Source: Phycisphaerales bacterium
GTDB taxonomy: Bacteria > Planctomycetota > Phycisphaerae > UBA1845
NCBI GenBank assembly: GCA_020639115.1
Contig: JACKHG010000007.1
Span: 149,450 to 213,449 of the forward strand
Length of the DNA: 64,000 nucleotides
Direction of reading: 5' to 3'
Position numbers and translations under genes: made by a program
In this document: positions 25,654-34,928 of the stretch, piece after piece
Layout of the letters: every line of letters starts with the position of its first letter
How positions within the stretch are numbered: position 1 is the stretch's first letter
Notes under the pieces: model-generated
The model's input: the letters and a program-made list of their open reading frames with translations, nothing else
Databases searched by the model: none
What the model was told of the DNA's origin: nothing

Positions 25654-27339
25654 ATGCTCGTTGATCCGCTCCTGGCTCTGTCCGCCGACCCGAACAAACT
25701 CCAGTTTGTCGTGCTGTTCGCGTTCTCCGTGACCATGCTGATCTGGGACACGGTGGAGGTCGGCCGCAACGACGCATCCAACCTGATCAACTCGGTCTAC
25801 GGCGCGCGGCTGATGACGCGCCGCACCGCCGTGCGCATCGCCGGCGCCGCCACCATCGTCGGCGCCCTGCTCGCCGCCGGCGTGATCGAAACCGCCCGCA
25901 AGGGCATCTTCAAGCCGTCGCAGTTGCAACCGGAAGAGGCCGCAGCCATCTACGTGTCGGTCTACGTGGTCGACACCGTGCTGCTTTACGCGTACTCGTC
26001 CTTCGGCATGCAGGTGAGCACCACGGCCTGCCTGGTGTTCGAACTGCTCGGCGCCTCCTACGCCATGTCTCTGCTCCGCGGCTACTCCAGCGTCGTGCAG
26101 TGGAGCAAGGCCGGCACCGTCGTCACCGCGATCGTCCTGTCGATCTTTCTCGCCGGCTTCGCCGCGTTCGTCGTGCAGCGCCTCGTCCGCGGAATCATCC
26201 AGGACAAGGCGGAAGAAGTGCGCACCATGCTCCTGCACGGCACGTGGATCGGCGGCGGCATGGCCACGGGCCTCTCCTTCTTCATGATCCTCAAGGGCGC
26301 CCAGAAAGTGCCCGCGGTCGAGTGGCTGCACGGCCAGATCGACGCCTTCAACAACTGGCTGGGCGGCGGCACCTGGCACGACCCGTCGAAGTTCAAGGAT
26401 GTCGCGGAAGCGGCAGCTTCCGGCGTGCAGATCGTGGCGGGCGGCGTCAACGTCGGAATGATCGCTTCGGTCTTTCTGCTGTGGATCTTCTTCGGTGCCC
26501 TGATCGCTGTGCTCGTGCGCCGCTATCGCGAGCGCGCCGCCCAGCGCGTCTTCCCGGTGCTCGCGACCCTCGGCATGATCGCGATGGCCGTCGCCTTCGG
26601 GCAGAACGACCTGGCCAACTGCGCCTCGCCCGGCCTCGCCACGATCAACCTGCTGCTGCACTGGGACCAGGGAACAGCCGCCGCGACCAAGGCCGACATC
26701 ACCTGGTACATGCTCCTGGGCACCGGCCTGCTGCTCTTCATGGGCATGCGCACGAAGAACGCGACGCGCGTGACCAAGACCGCCGTGCGCATGGGCAGCC
26801 AGACCGATCACGTCGGCCTCTACGCCCCGAGGTGGTGCATCGCCATCGCCCAGCGGCTCGTGACCCACCGCCCGGGCGACGCCTCGCTGGCGCCGCGGTC
26901 ACGCTTCACCGAGCGGGGCAAGCGGATTCACTTCGACCCGCTGCGCGCCACGGTGATCATGTGCATCTCCGCGAGCGTGATCGCCATGGCCTCGAGCTAC
27001 AAGCTGCCGGTTTCCACGACCTACGTCACCTTCGCCGCGATCGTCGGCAGTGGCATGGGCGATCGCGTGTTCGAGCAGGGTGACGCCGCGCTGAAGATGG
27101 CCCGCGCCATCTGGATCGTCTTCAGTTGGTTCATGGCCGCGGCGATCGCCGCCGTCTTCACCGGCATCGTCTGCCTGATCATCCACTTCGCGGGCCTCTT
27201 CGGCCTGGCGGCCACGATCGGCCTCAACCTGTACCTGCGGCGCATCTTCCGCGACCGCGGCGACGCCCAGACGCGGCGCACCCGCGAGGAACTCATGGAA
27301 CGCCGCCATCCCGAGCGCTACGCCACCGAGTTCGAGTAG
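25654..27339 (+). CDS. pit: Inorganic phosphate transporter, Pit family
   Basis: This 561-residue integral membrane protein has about 11 helices. The Pit family imports metal-phosphate by proton symport. Both family repeats are visible: GRNDASNLINSVYGARLMTRR near the N-terminus and FGQNDLANCASPGLATI in the middle. The usual GANDxAN core is modified to GRNDASN and GQNDLAN. A C-terminal SYKLPVSTTYVTFAAIVGSGMGDR is the second conserved region. It is longer than E. coli PitA (about 500 residues) because of a central loop near residue 240. It follows the DUF47 gene, which supports a phosphate uptake pair. Confidence 0.93.
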   Translation: MLVDPLLALSADPNKLQFVVLFAFSVTMLIWDTVEVGRNDASNLINSVYGARLMTRRTAVRIAGAATIVGALLAAGVIETARKGIFKPSQLQPEEAAAIYVSVYVVDTVLLYAYSSFGMQVSTTACLVFELLGASYAMSLLRGYSSVVQWSKAGTVVTAIVLSIFLAGFAAFVVQRLVRGIIQDKAEEVRTMLLHGTWIGGGMATGLSFFMILKGAQKVPAVEWLHGQIDAFNNWLGGGTWHDPSKFKDVAEAAASGVQIVAGGVNVGMIASVFLLWIFFGALIAVLVRRYRERAAQRVFPVLATLGMIAMAVAFGQNDLANCASPGLATINLLLHWDQGTAAATKADITWYMLLGTGLLLFMGMRTKNATRVTKTAVRMGSQTDHVGLYAPRWCIAIAQRLVTHRPGDASLAPRSRFTERGKRIHFDPLRATVIMCISASVIAMASSYKLPVSTTYVTFAAIVGSGMGDRVFEQGDAALKMARAIWIVFSWFMAAAIAAVFTGIVCLIIHFAGLFGLAATIGLNLYLRRIFRDRGDAQTRRTREELMERRHPERYATEFE

Positions 27340-27542
27340 GCCGCTCCCGCCGGATATCCTCCGCGCACCGTCGCGGCGCACTGAACGCGTCGCGGGCCGT
27401 CATGTGACATTTCCCAGGCGCGCACCGCCCGCTCAAGGCGGCTGGGGGGCCGGTCGATACGGCCCGGGGGCGCGCGGGCGGGTGTCGTCAACCATGCCGA
27501 TCCGCGTCCGGTTCGACAGCACGTATTCAGGCCGAGGCGACG

Positions 27543-29606
27543 ATGAAGGCGACACGAAACGTCCGCTTGAGCGCGAAGATCATGGTGGGGATGGCAGCCG
27601 CTATGGCGGTGCTGGTCTGCGCCGCCGGCGTCTACCATCTGGCCCTGCAGAAAACCACGCGCGGCTACACCCGCCTGCTGGCCCACCAGGAAGCGCTGAA
27701 GAGCCACTCCCTCGAAATCGGCTACGACATGCTCACCGCCCGGCGGCGCGAGAAGGACTTCCTGCTGGCCAAGGACGCCAAGCACGTCCCGGAAGTGGAC
27801 GCGGCCCTGGCCGACATCCGCACGCACACCGACGCGATCGACGCGCTGGCCCGCGATGACGGCGGCGCCGAGGCCGACGCCGCCCGGACCATCCGCACGA
27901 ATACGGAGGTGTACCAGCAGGCGTTTCACGCGGTCGCCGACGCGTGGCAGCGCCGCGGACTCGATCACGAGTCGGGATTGCAGGGCCAGTTCCGCGACAT
28001 CGTGCACGACCTGGAGCACGAACTCGCCGAGTGCGACGTGGCGGGTCTGCAGATCGCGCTGCTGGAGATGCGCCGCTGCGAGAAGGACTTCGCGCTGCGG
28101 GGAGAGGAAGCGTACCTCGAGAAGCACGACGCTGCAGTCGCGGCGTTCCGCACAGAACTTGCGAATTCCGCGCTGGCGGAGGAGGCCCGGCAGACGATCT
28201 CTGGCGAGCTGACCGCGTATGTCGCGGCCATTCGTGATTTCGCCCAGGCGACGCGCGCCGGGCGCAGCGCGGACGAACGCAACGGCGGCTTCCGCGACGC
28301 CGCGCACCGCATCGAAGCGCTCATCGCCGAGCGCTACGTGCCCCACGTGATGGTCGATCTGCTCATGCTGCGGCGGCACGAGAAGGACTACCTGCTGCGC
28401 GGGCTGCCCAAGTACGTGGACAAGGTGGACGCGACGCTCGACAAGCTCGCCGCCGGCATCGACGCAGCCAGCCTGCCGCCGCAGCGGCGCACGCTGCTGA
28501 AGGGGCGGCTCGACGAATACCGCACGAAATTTCACGCGCTGGTGGACGCGGACGGAGTCATCGCCGAGCGCACCGAGCAGATGCGGCAGGCGATTCACCA
28601 GCTCGAGCCGATCGTGGCGGAGAACGTCGAGAAATCCAACGCCTCGATGGCGGCAACGAGCGCACAGCTCACCGCGGAGGCAAAGCGCAGCGTGCATCTG
28701 GCGCTGGGCGCACTCGTGGCCGCCATCGTTGTGGCGCTGGTGTGCGGTGCGGCTCTGTTGCGGTCGATCACGCGCCCGCTGCGCGCGATGTTCCGGGGGC
28801 TGACCTCGTTCAGCAACGCCGAGCTGGCGGCGACGGGCGACACGTTCAACCGCGTGATCGACGGGCTGACCACGGGGACGCGCGAGGTGGATGGTGCCGC
28901 CGGTCAGGTCGCCAGCGCCGGCCAGCAGCTCGCCGAGGCGGCGAGCGCCCAGGCGGCGTCCGTGGAGGAGTCGTCTGCGGCCCTGGAGGAGATGGCGGCG
29001 ATGACTCAGCGCAACGCCGAGCACGCGCGGCAGGCGCAGCAGGTCGTGCGTGAAACCCACGATGCGGCTGCCGGCGGCGATCAGACGATGAGCGCCATCA
29101 ATGCTTCCGCGGACCAGATCGGGAAGATCATCAAGGCCATCGAGGAGATCGCGTTCCAGACCAACCTGCTGGCGCTGAACGCCGCGGTGGAGGCGGCGCG
29201 GGCGGGCGAGCACGGCAAGGGCTTCGCCATCGTCGCCGACGAGGTGCGCCAGCTTGCCCAGCGTGCGGCAACGGCTTCGCACGAGACCACCGCGCTGATC
29301 GGTCAGTCGATCGAACGCTCCCGCGAGGGCGCCGTCGCGCTGCGTTCGATCGTGACCGGCGTGGACCGCCTCGCGCAGCTCGTCGACGAGATCGCCCAGC
29401 AGAGCGCCGACCAGGCCCAGGGCATAGACCAGATCAGCCAGGGCGTCACGGAGATCGACCGCCTGACGCAGTCGTCGGCCTCCGGGGCGGAGGAGTCGGC
29501 CTCGGCGGCCGAACAACTCAGCGCCCAGGCGGCGAGCGCCCGGGCGCTGGTCGGCGAACTGATGGTGCTGGCGCGGGGACACGCGGAGTCTGCGCCCGCG
29601 TGCTGA
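27543..29606 (+). CDS. Methyl-accepting chemotaxis protein with repeated helical sensor
   Basis: This 687-residue chemoreceptor has TM1 at about 9-30 and TM2 at about 383-405. The periplasmic part is all-helical and HBM-like. The signature RRxEKDFxL appears three times: RRREKDFLL (~67), RRCEKDFALRG (~176) and RRHEKDYLLRG (~276), about 100 residues apart. After TM2 a short HAMP-like stretch leads to the signalling domain, with the highly conserved hairpin tip EIAFQTNLLALNAAVEAARA and GKGFAIVADEVRQLAQRA. No cheW-binding pentapeptide at the C-terminus was seen. HBM domains typically bind organic acids such as TCA intermediates. No other chemotaxis gene is in the window. Confidence 0.93.
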   Translation: MKATRNVRLSAKIMVGMAAAMAVLVCAAGVYHLALQKTTRGYTRLLAHQEALKSHSLEIGYDMLTARRREKDFLLAKDAKHVPEVDAALADIRTHTDAIDALARDDGGAEADAARTIRTNTEVYQQAFHAVADAWQRRGLDHESGLQGQFRDIVHDLEHELAECDVAGLQIALLEMRRCEKDFALRGEEAYLEKHDAAVAAFRTELANSALAEEARQTISGELTAYVAAIRDFAQATRAGRSADERNGGFRDAAHRIEALIAERYVPHVMVDLLMLRRHEKDYLLRGLPKYVDKVDATLDKLAAGIDAASLPPQRRTLLKGRLDEYRTKFHALVDADGVIAERTEQMRQAIHQLEPIVAENVEKSNASMAATSAQLTAEAKRSVHLALGALVAAIVVALVCGAALLRSITRPLRAMFRGLTSFSNAELAATGDTFNRVIDGLTTGTREVDGAAGQVASAGQQLAEAASAQAASVEESSAALEEMAAMTQRNAEHARQAQQVVRETHDAAAGGDQTMSAINASADQIGKIIKAIEEIAFQTNLLALNAAVEAARAGEHGKGFAIVADEVRQLAQRAATASHETTALIGQSIERSREGAVALRSIVTGVDRLAQLVDEIAQQSADQAQGIDQISQGVTEIDRLTQSSASGAEESASAAEQLSAQAASARALVGELMVLARGHAESAPAC

Positions 29607-29613
29607 ACCGCGG

Positions 29614-31602
29614 TCAGCGCACTGCGGTTTTTCTCATCTGCTCCAGCAGCTCGCGGGCGCGGGGGCCGTCGACCCACTCGGTGTGCCCGTCAGCGAAGCC
29701 GAAGTTCGCGCCGCCCTCGCGCAGCTCGCGCTCGCACACCACGACCATCTCGGGCGGCAGGCCGGTGCCGTCGCGGTAGAGGTACGACGACGTGTTGTTC
29801 ACGTTCTCGGCGGTGATCATCTCCACGGACTCGTCGTAGGGCGCGCGGAACATCTGCGGCGTGACCTCTCCGGAGGTGAGCAGCTCACCCATCGTCGCCG
29901 GCCACGTCTCCTTGTGATCGTTGGCGTAAATCATGCACGCCGTGATGATCCCCCGGATGTTCGATGCGGAAACCACCCGCTTGGACAGCTCCCGCGAACG
30001 CTCGACCGACGCCTCCAGCGATTTCCAGGCGACCCGGCGCACGTCCGGGCCCACGCCGTCGTTCGCGGCGAGCTGCACGGTCAGCGCGTTCTCCTCGCGC
30101 GTGATCGCGATCCCCATACCCGCGTCGGAGTCCACGAGCTTCTGCAGCGTCGGCGCCAGGGCCGCGACCTGCGGATCGTGATCCACTTCGCCGAGCGCCA
30201 CGCGGGCGAGCTGGGCGAGGTTCACGAACATCAGCGCCGCGTTGTCGTCCGGCAACCGGCGGAGCACGCCGGGCAGCCCCGCCCCGGCCAACGCGGTCGG
30301 CGCGTCCGGAGCCGCGGTCGCGATCTCGACGACCGGCTCCGACCGGTCGGACACCACCAGGCACCCGTCCACGACGGCCCAGGCCAGTTGCACGGGCACG
30401 GTCGGCGGCGTGGAGTAGATCACCGTGTTGCCCGCCGACGCGGTCTGCACCTCGAGCCCGAACCTGCGGATCGCCGCCTGCATGTGCGAGAAGAAAATGG
30501 CCGGATCGCCCAGCCGGGCAGCCGCCACCGCAGAGACGTCGCTCTCCGACGCGACGCGGACCGCGAAGATCCACTCGCCGACAAAGTTGCCCGCGAAGTC
30601 GCGCAGCGGATCGAAACCGACGTCCTGACGCCACTCGGCGCACTCGTCGCGAAACTCTGCCGCGATGTCAGGATCCACCGCGTCGAGCGCAGCGTTGAAC
30701 TGCTCGACGACGTCGGCTGCACTCGTCCACGCGCCGCGTACGAAAGTCGTGTAGTCGGCGGGTATCAGCGAAGCGATCGTCACCGGCGAGGAATCCGACG
30801 CAATCACGTCCCACACGCCGCCCTGACCTGGAGTGAGACCGACCGTGGCGCTCACGCTGAAGTTGCGCGACCACTCCGCCGTCAGCGCGGCGAACTCGAA
30901 GCGGTCGAGACCGAGCGCGGCGTAGAGACCCGGCACGCTGCGCTCCATCTCGGGCATGGCCATGGTCATCAGGCCCCGCGCGTTCAGGTAGCCGAAGAAG
31001 TCCGCACCCGCCAGCTTGGCGAGCGCGATCCGCTCGGCGTCGGCGCCCTTGACAAAACGGGCGGGCAGGTCCTCACCCGCGAGCCACTGCGTCACGTCCG
31101 CCTGGCGCGAACTGGCGTACACCACGCCCGTCTTCGCCGCAGCGAACAGCGTCAGCGGCATCGGCCCGGGCAACCGGATCGTCCGCAGCGGCCCGGCGGT
31201 GTCGACCTTGGCGAGCGGATCGCCGGACAGCTTGCCGAGCAGCGGCATCCACGTTTCCCCAAGTGCGGAGAAGAATGCGTCCGTGCCGCCGGCGGGCTCG
31301 ATCGCGAAGTCCACGCGGATCGACGCCGGGTTGATCGGCGAGCCGGTGATCGCCAGCATCGTCGGGCCGTTGAACGTCTCGCCGGTCGTCTTGGTGAACG
31401 CGCTGAACTCGGCCTTGTTGCGGACCTGCAGCTCGCTCAAGAAGGGGTGGTCCACCAGCTCCGCCGGCTTCTGGGCGTAGAGCACGGTGAGCGCGTCCTC
31501 CGGAGCGAGCGCGACGACCTGCGGCACCTTGGGTGCGGCGTCTTCAGCCAGCGCCGCCGGCACGAGCGTGAGCGTAAGCAGCATTACCAGTTTGGTCTTC
31601 AT
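29614..31602 (-). CDS. Exported planctomycete protein with DUF1559-like C-terminal motif
   Basis: This 662-residue protein has a signal peptide at 1-19 (MKTKLVMLLTLTLVPAALA). The AGGGGAC site before the ATG supports the start. Most of the protein (residues 30-550) has no recognisable domain. The last ~110 residues (SASNIRGIITACMIYANDHK, WPATMGELL, GGANFGFADGHTEWV) resemble the C-terminal part of planctomycete prepilin-like DUF1559 or G-type proteins, including the FADGH signature. It lacks the N-terminal prepilin peptide. It may be an exported fusion. Function unknown. It shares strand with the next upstream gene. Confidence 0.6.
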   Translation of the reverse strand: MKTKLVMLLTLTLVPAALAEDAAPKVPQVVALAPEDALTVLYAQKPAELVDHPFLSELQVRNKAEFSAFTKTTGETFNGPTMLAITGSPINPASIRVDFAIEPAGGTDAFFSALGETWMPLLGKLSGDPLAKVDTAGPLRTIRLPGPMPLTLFAAAKTGVVYASSRQADVTQWLAGEDLPARFVKGADAERIALAKLAGADFFGYLNARGLMTMAMPEMERSVPGLYAALGLDRFEFAALTAEWSRNFSVSATVGLTPGQGGVWDVIASDSSPVTIASLIPADYTTFVRGAWTSAADVVEQFNAALDAVDPDIAAEFRDECAEWRQDVGFDPLRDFAGNFVGEWIFAVRVASESDVSAVAAARLGDPAIFFSHMQAAIRRFGLEVQTASAGNTVIYSTPPTVPVQLAWAVVDGCLVVSDRSEPVVEIATAAPDAPTALAGAGLPGVLRRLPDDNAALMFVNLAQLARVALGEVDHDPQVAALAPTLQKLVDSDAGMGIAITREENALTVQLAANDGVGPDVRRVAWKSLEASVERSRELSKRVVSASNIRGIITACMIYANDHKETWPATMGELLTSGEVTPQMFRAPYDESVEMITAENVNNTSSYLYRDGTGLPPEMVVVCERELREGGANFGFADGHTEWVDGPRARELLEQMRKTAVR

Positions 31603-31723
31603 GGTTCACGTCCCCTGCAACAAGCTATGTTGATGGCAACTTTGCCTTGGTCTTCTCGGCGGCCTCGCGCCGCGTCCGTTCCCGGTATCCTGATCGCGCC
31701 GGCCCCGCCGGCTGGCCCGGTCT

Positions 31724-33184
31724 CTAGTTCGACACCTGCACGCTTGCGGTTTCCACGGTGCCGGCGGCCTCATCCGATTCCGACTCGAACGGCTCGACGG
31801 CCGGCGGCGGGAAGCGCACGACGTAATCGAGGTCAAACGGCTTGTCGCCGACCTTGCCGTTGTCGTCCGTGAGATTCTCGCTGTAGCTGTAGATGCGCCA
31901 CGCGCCGTCGCGGTGGTCGTAAACGAACGGTCCGCCGCTGAAGGGGTCGATCAGATCGTCGACCGGGACCAGGTCGCCGAGATCGCTGAGCCGCGCCGGA
32001 GCCATGCCGTCGTGATCGACGGCGTACAGCCGCAGCGCGACCGCGACGCGGGTCATCAGCGTCTGCATGCGGCAGCGTTCGGCGAGGATGCTGGCCCGCG
32101 ACAGCGAGGGCAGCAGCATGCGCGACATGATGTCCCATTGGGGAATATCGTCAATCACGGATCCCTCGTCGAACTCCGTCCACCCGGCGTCGTACGCGGG
32201 CCTGGCGGCGCGGGCGGCCAACTCGTCGTAGAAATTCGTCATGTGCTGCTTGATGGCGCGATCGGGGAGCACCAACTGGCCGAAGCGCGCCTCGAGCCGG
32301 CCCCATCCGCTCTCGCGCTGGCGGGCGAGCGTGCCGTCGCCCCCGGACCCCGTTAGGTCTTGGATGTTGCGCAAGACGTTGAACGGGTTCGCGGAGAACT
32401 CGTCCACGATGGTGAGTCCGAAGACCCGCTCGTTCTTGACGCCGTTGAGCGCCGTGGGCTGCAGCGGCGCAATCTCCTCCAGCGCTGCCTGGATAACCTC
32501 GAGCTGCTCCTTCGTCAGGTTGTGGCGCAGCACGAGCTGGTCGACCGCCCGGTCGCCGATCGCCCAGATTGAGATGCCCACAAGGTTCTCGATAAGCGTG
32601 ATGCCGCCGCCGACCTGGTGGGCCATGCGGAACGCCGTGGTGTAATTCTCCATCGCACCGCCGTAGTCGCCCTCCGCCTCGAGCCGCCGACCGTCCACGA
32701 TGAGCAGCTTGCCCAGCATGCGATACGCCGACAGGCTCGGCAGCAGCACCGAAATGACGCTGCCGTTCGGATCACCGAAGTAGTAGAGCTGAAACTCCTC
32801 CCCGTCAGCCGCCTCGCGGGCACGGGCCAGGGCCTTCTGGTTGTCCGGCTCGAGCAGGTAAGCCTTCAGGGCCTTGCCAGCCGCCGACGGCCAGGCCGTC
32901 TCCAACGCATAGTCGAAGGCCGGGCTAAGGTCCGTCGGCACCTCCTTGAACGCGTTGAGCGCCTCGACGTACGTCCAGAACGCGTTGTCTTCGGGCGCAA
33001 CATCGGGAATGTCGAACCCCCGGGCGCGCAGGTCGTCGAATGGCCAGATCATATAGGTCTGGCCGCGGATGGTGAGCGTCTGCGTGTCAGGGTCGGGCGC
33101 ACGCGGATCGTCGGCGCGGGCGACGCCGCAGGCAGCGAGGGCGAGCAGGGCGAGTGCAGCGGTTATCCAGCCGTCGTGTCTCAT
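31724..33184 (-). CDS. Exported protein of unknown function
   Basis: This 486-residue protein has a signal peptide at 1-24 (ITAALALLALAACGVARA). It has a helical character with TPR-like spacing (ALNAFKEVPTDLSPAFDYALE, YRMLGKLLIVDGRRLEAEGDYGGAMENYTTAF), then a stretch typical of planctomycete secreted proteins (RMQTLMTRVAVALRLYAVDHDGMAPARLSDL, DPFSGGPFVYDHRDGAWRIYS). The latter resembles the C-terminal segment of the neighbouring 662-residue gene product. No enzymatic motif was seen. A purine-rich AAGGAG lies upstream of the ATG. Confidence 0.6.
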   Translation of the reverse strand: MRHDGWITAALALLALAACGVARADDPRAPDPDTQTLTIRGQTYMIWPFDDLRARGFDIPDVAPEDNAFWTYVEALNAFKEVPTDLSPAFDYALETAWPSAAGKALKAYLLEPDNQKALARAREAADGEEFQLYYFGDPNGSVISVLLPSLSAYRMLGKLLIVDGRRLEAEGDYGGAMENYTTAFRMAHQVGGGITLIENLVGISIWAIGDRAVDQLVLRHNLTKEQLEVIQAALEEIAPLQPTALNGVKNERVFGLTIVDEFSANPFNVLRNIQDLTGSGGDGTLARQRESGWGRLEARFGQLVLPDRAIKQHMTNFYDELAARAARPAYDAGWTEFDEGSVIDDIPQWDIMSRMLLPSLSRASILAERCRMQTLMTRVAVALRLYAVDHDGMAPARLSDLGDLVPVDDLIDPFSGGPFVYDHRDGAWRIYSYSENLTDDNGKVGDKPFDLDYVVRFPPPAVEPFESESDEAAGTVETASVQVSN

Positions 33185-33898
33185 GGCGATCGAACTCCTT
33201 GTCGTGGCGACAGTGACAACGTTCTTGAGAATTTCCTAGTGTCGGCGCAGCCATTCGCACAGAAATCCGGGGCGCAAACGCCGCGAACGAATCAGAGCGT
33301 GCCTTGGCGCGGATTGCCGGTGCGTACGGACGGGGGGCTGACAACCGTCCCCACGGATTAATGGCGCCTCGGGCGACTCTTCTTACTCGTTTTGTCAGTG
33401 GCCGGCCCAACCGCCGGCCTTTCCCCGCGACGCCCCTGCGGCAGACACCTCGTAAACCATTGTCCATCAACACGTTACATCCAAACTAGGGACCGTCGTC
33501 ACGTTACGCGATTCGACTGGGGATTCCGACGCCGATGGCATCGTCGACCCGCACGCAGGTTTGATGGGTCGTCTGGACGGTCGATCGCCGCAATCGTTGA
33601 CGGCTGGCATCCGGGGGATGCGATGGGCCACGCGGCGTTCGACGCCTAAGTGCAGAGTCCCGGCTGCACGCCCGGGGAGTACGAGCGCCGCGCCCGCGAA
33701 GAAGCAACATGGAACGGCAGCCGCCCGGGTTGAGCAAAACCTACAGGCCAGCACAGCAGCCCATCCGGTAAAAGCGCCATCACGGGACAGGATTCGGTCC
33801 AAGCAGTGCGGATGGCGGCGCCGTCCGCCAACCCCCACGCCGGCGCCGAAGCAGCGCGAGCGGCACGACGACGACCACGGTGACGACGAAAAGCGTGG
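33185..33898. other. Long intergenic region (about 710 bases)
   Basis: There is no convincing gene. A strong hairpin (GGCCGGC, 6-nt loop, GCCGGCC, then TTT) lies at 33400-33422 and may be a weak terminator. Near 33800-33890 the plus-one frame of the CPBP gene continues past its stop as a hydrophobic stretch (LTTLFVVTVVVVVPLALL), so part of this region may be the displaced C-terminus of that gene. Confidence 0.4.
33400..33422. terminator. Possible hairpin terminator
   Basis: There is a seven-pair stem GGCCGGC/GCCGGCC with a six-base CCAACC loop, followed on the plus strand by TTT. The T run is short and the neighbouring genes are on the minus strand, so it may equally be a structured spacer. 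Confidence 0.3.
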
Positions 33899-34657
33899 TC
33901 AGCGCGAGCGGTTCGGGAGCATCCCGATGAGTGCCGGGGCGTTGAGCATCGCGTGGACCGCCATCCCCACGAACAGGTTGCAGGTCGCGAGGTAGACCAC
34001 CGCGAACAGGATGCCGGCTGCAAACAGATAAACCAGGTCGGCGGGAATCTGCTCCCAACCGAGTCCGTGATGGAGCAGATACGGGAGGTGCCCGAGCGAG
34101 AAGAGTGCTTGTGAAATCACAACAGCCAGGCCCAGCGTCAGCCATCGATGCCCGCCCGCCAGCCGATTGAGGTGTATCCGCAACTGCGTCAAAAGGAAGC
34201 CTCGGTACACGGTCTCTTCATATACCGCGACAGCGAGCCAGTCGGAGGCAATGCGTCCGATCGCCCTGAGCGGACGTTGCGTCCACTGCGGATGCCAAGC
34301 GACTCCGTCCCCCGATGCCGCGGTTGCCGCCAGGGTCACGACCTGCACCACCGCCCAGACGCCCACGGCGAACGCGATGCCGGGCAGCAGTTTGCGCCGA
34401 TCGAGTCCGACGTCCGCCCAGCGCAGCTTCCCCGTGACGATCATCATGCCGGCGATGAGGACCGCCCCTTCCAGCGCGCACATGATTAACGGAGCGCGCA
34501 CGAGCCCGTGGGTGGACCGGACCACCCAGCGGAGTGCATCGGCTGATGGTTGGGTCATGAGTGCGACGTCGAGGACCGAGTTGCCGATGACGATGGTCGC
34601 GATGACCCACCCGGTTGCCCGGGGTGATCGATCGAGCGGCAGGGGTTGCCCGTTCAT
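33899..34657 (-). CDS. CPBP family intramembrane metalloprotease
   Basis: This 252-residue membrane protein has the CPBP (CAAX-type Abi) motifs: YEETVYRGF (EExxxR) at about 140-148, HLPYLLH and the late HAMLNAPAL (HxxxN). The start is taken at 34657; Met at 34681 or the ORF start at 34750 are alternatives, and none has a strong ribosome site. The frame stops after MLPNRSR, but the +1 frame continues immediately with a hydrophobic helix (FVVTVVVVVPLALL) and a basic end. A one-base shift near 33910 may therefore have removed the last helix. The family processes prenylated or signal-like membrane substrates; none is indicated here. Confidence 0.75.
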   Translation of the reverse strand: MNGQPLPLDRSPRATGWVIATIVIGNSVLDVALMTQPSADALRWVVRSTHGLVRAPLIMCALEGAVLIAGMMIVTGKLRWADVGLDRRKLLPGIAFAVGVWAVVQVVTLAATAASGDGVAWHPQWTQRPLRAIGRIASDWLAVAVYEETVYRGFLLTQLRIHLNRLAGGHRWLTLGLAVVISQALFSLGHLPYLLHHGLGWEQIPADLVYLFAAGILFAVVYLATCNLFVGMAVHAMLNAPALIGMLPNRSR

Positions 34658-34928
34658 CGTCGCTTGCTTGTGGGCCGGCATGGTGCTTTTCACATCCGGC
34701 GGCAGCCAGCAGGGTGTTCGGTCAGGTTGTGCTGCAGCGCACTCTAACACGCGTCGTCGGCGCGTTCCATGCGCGATTGTCGATTCTGGTCGTTTGCGAA
34801 TTGACGACAGAATCAGACCTGGCCGCGGGGCCCGGCACTTGGCAACGGCAGTGTCATTCGTGACTGTCCGTAGTTTGAGACGCGGCTGGTGGCGCCTCGT
34901 ACCCTTCCCAGTCTATTCGTCACCCGAT

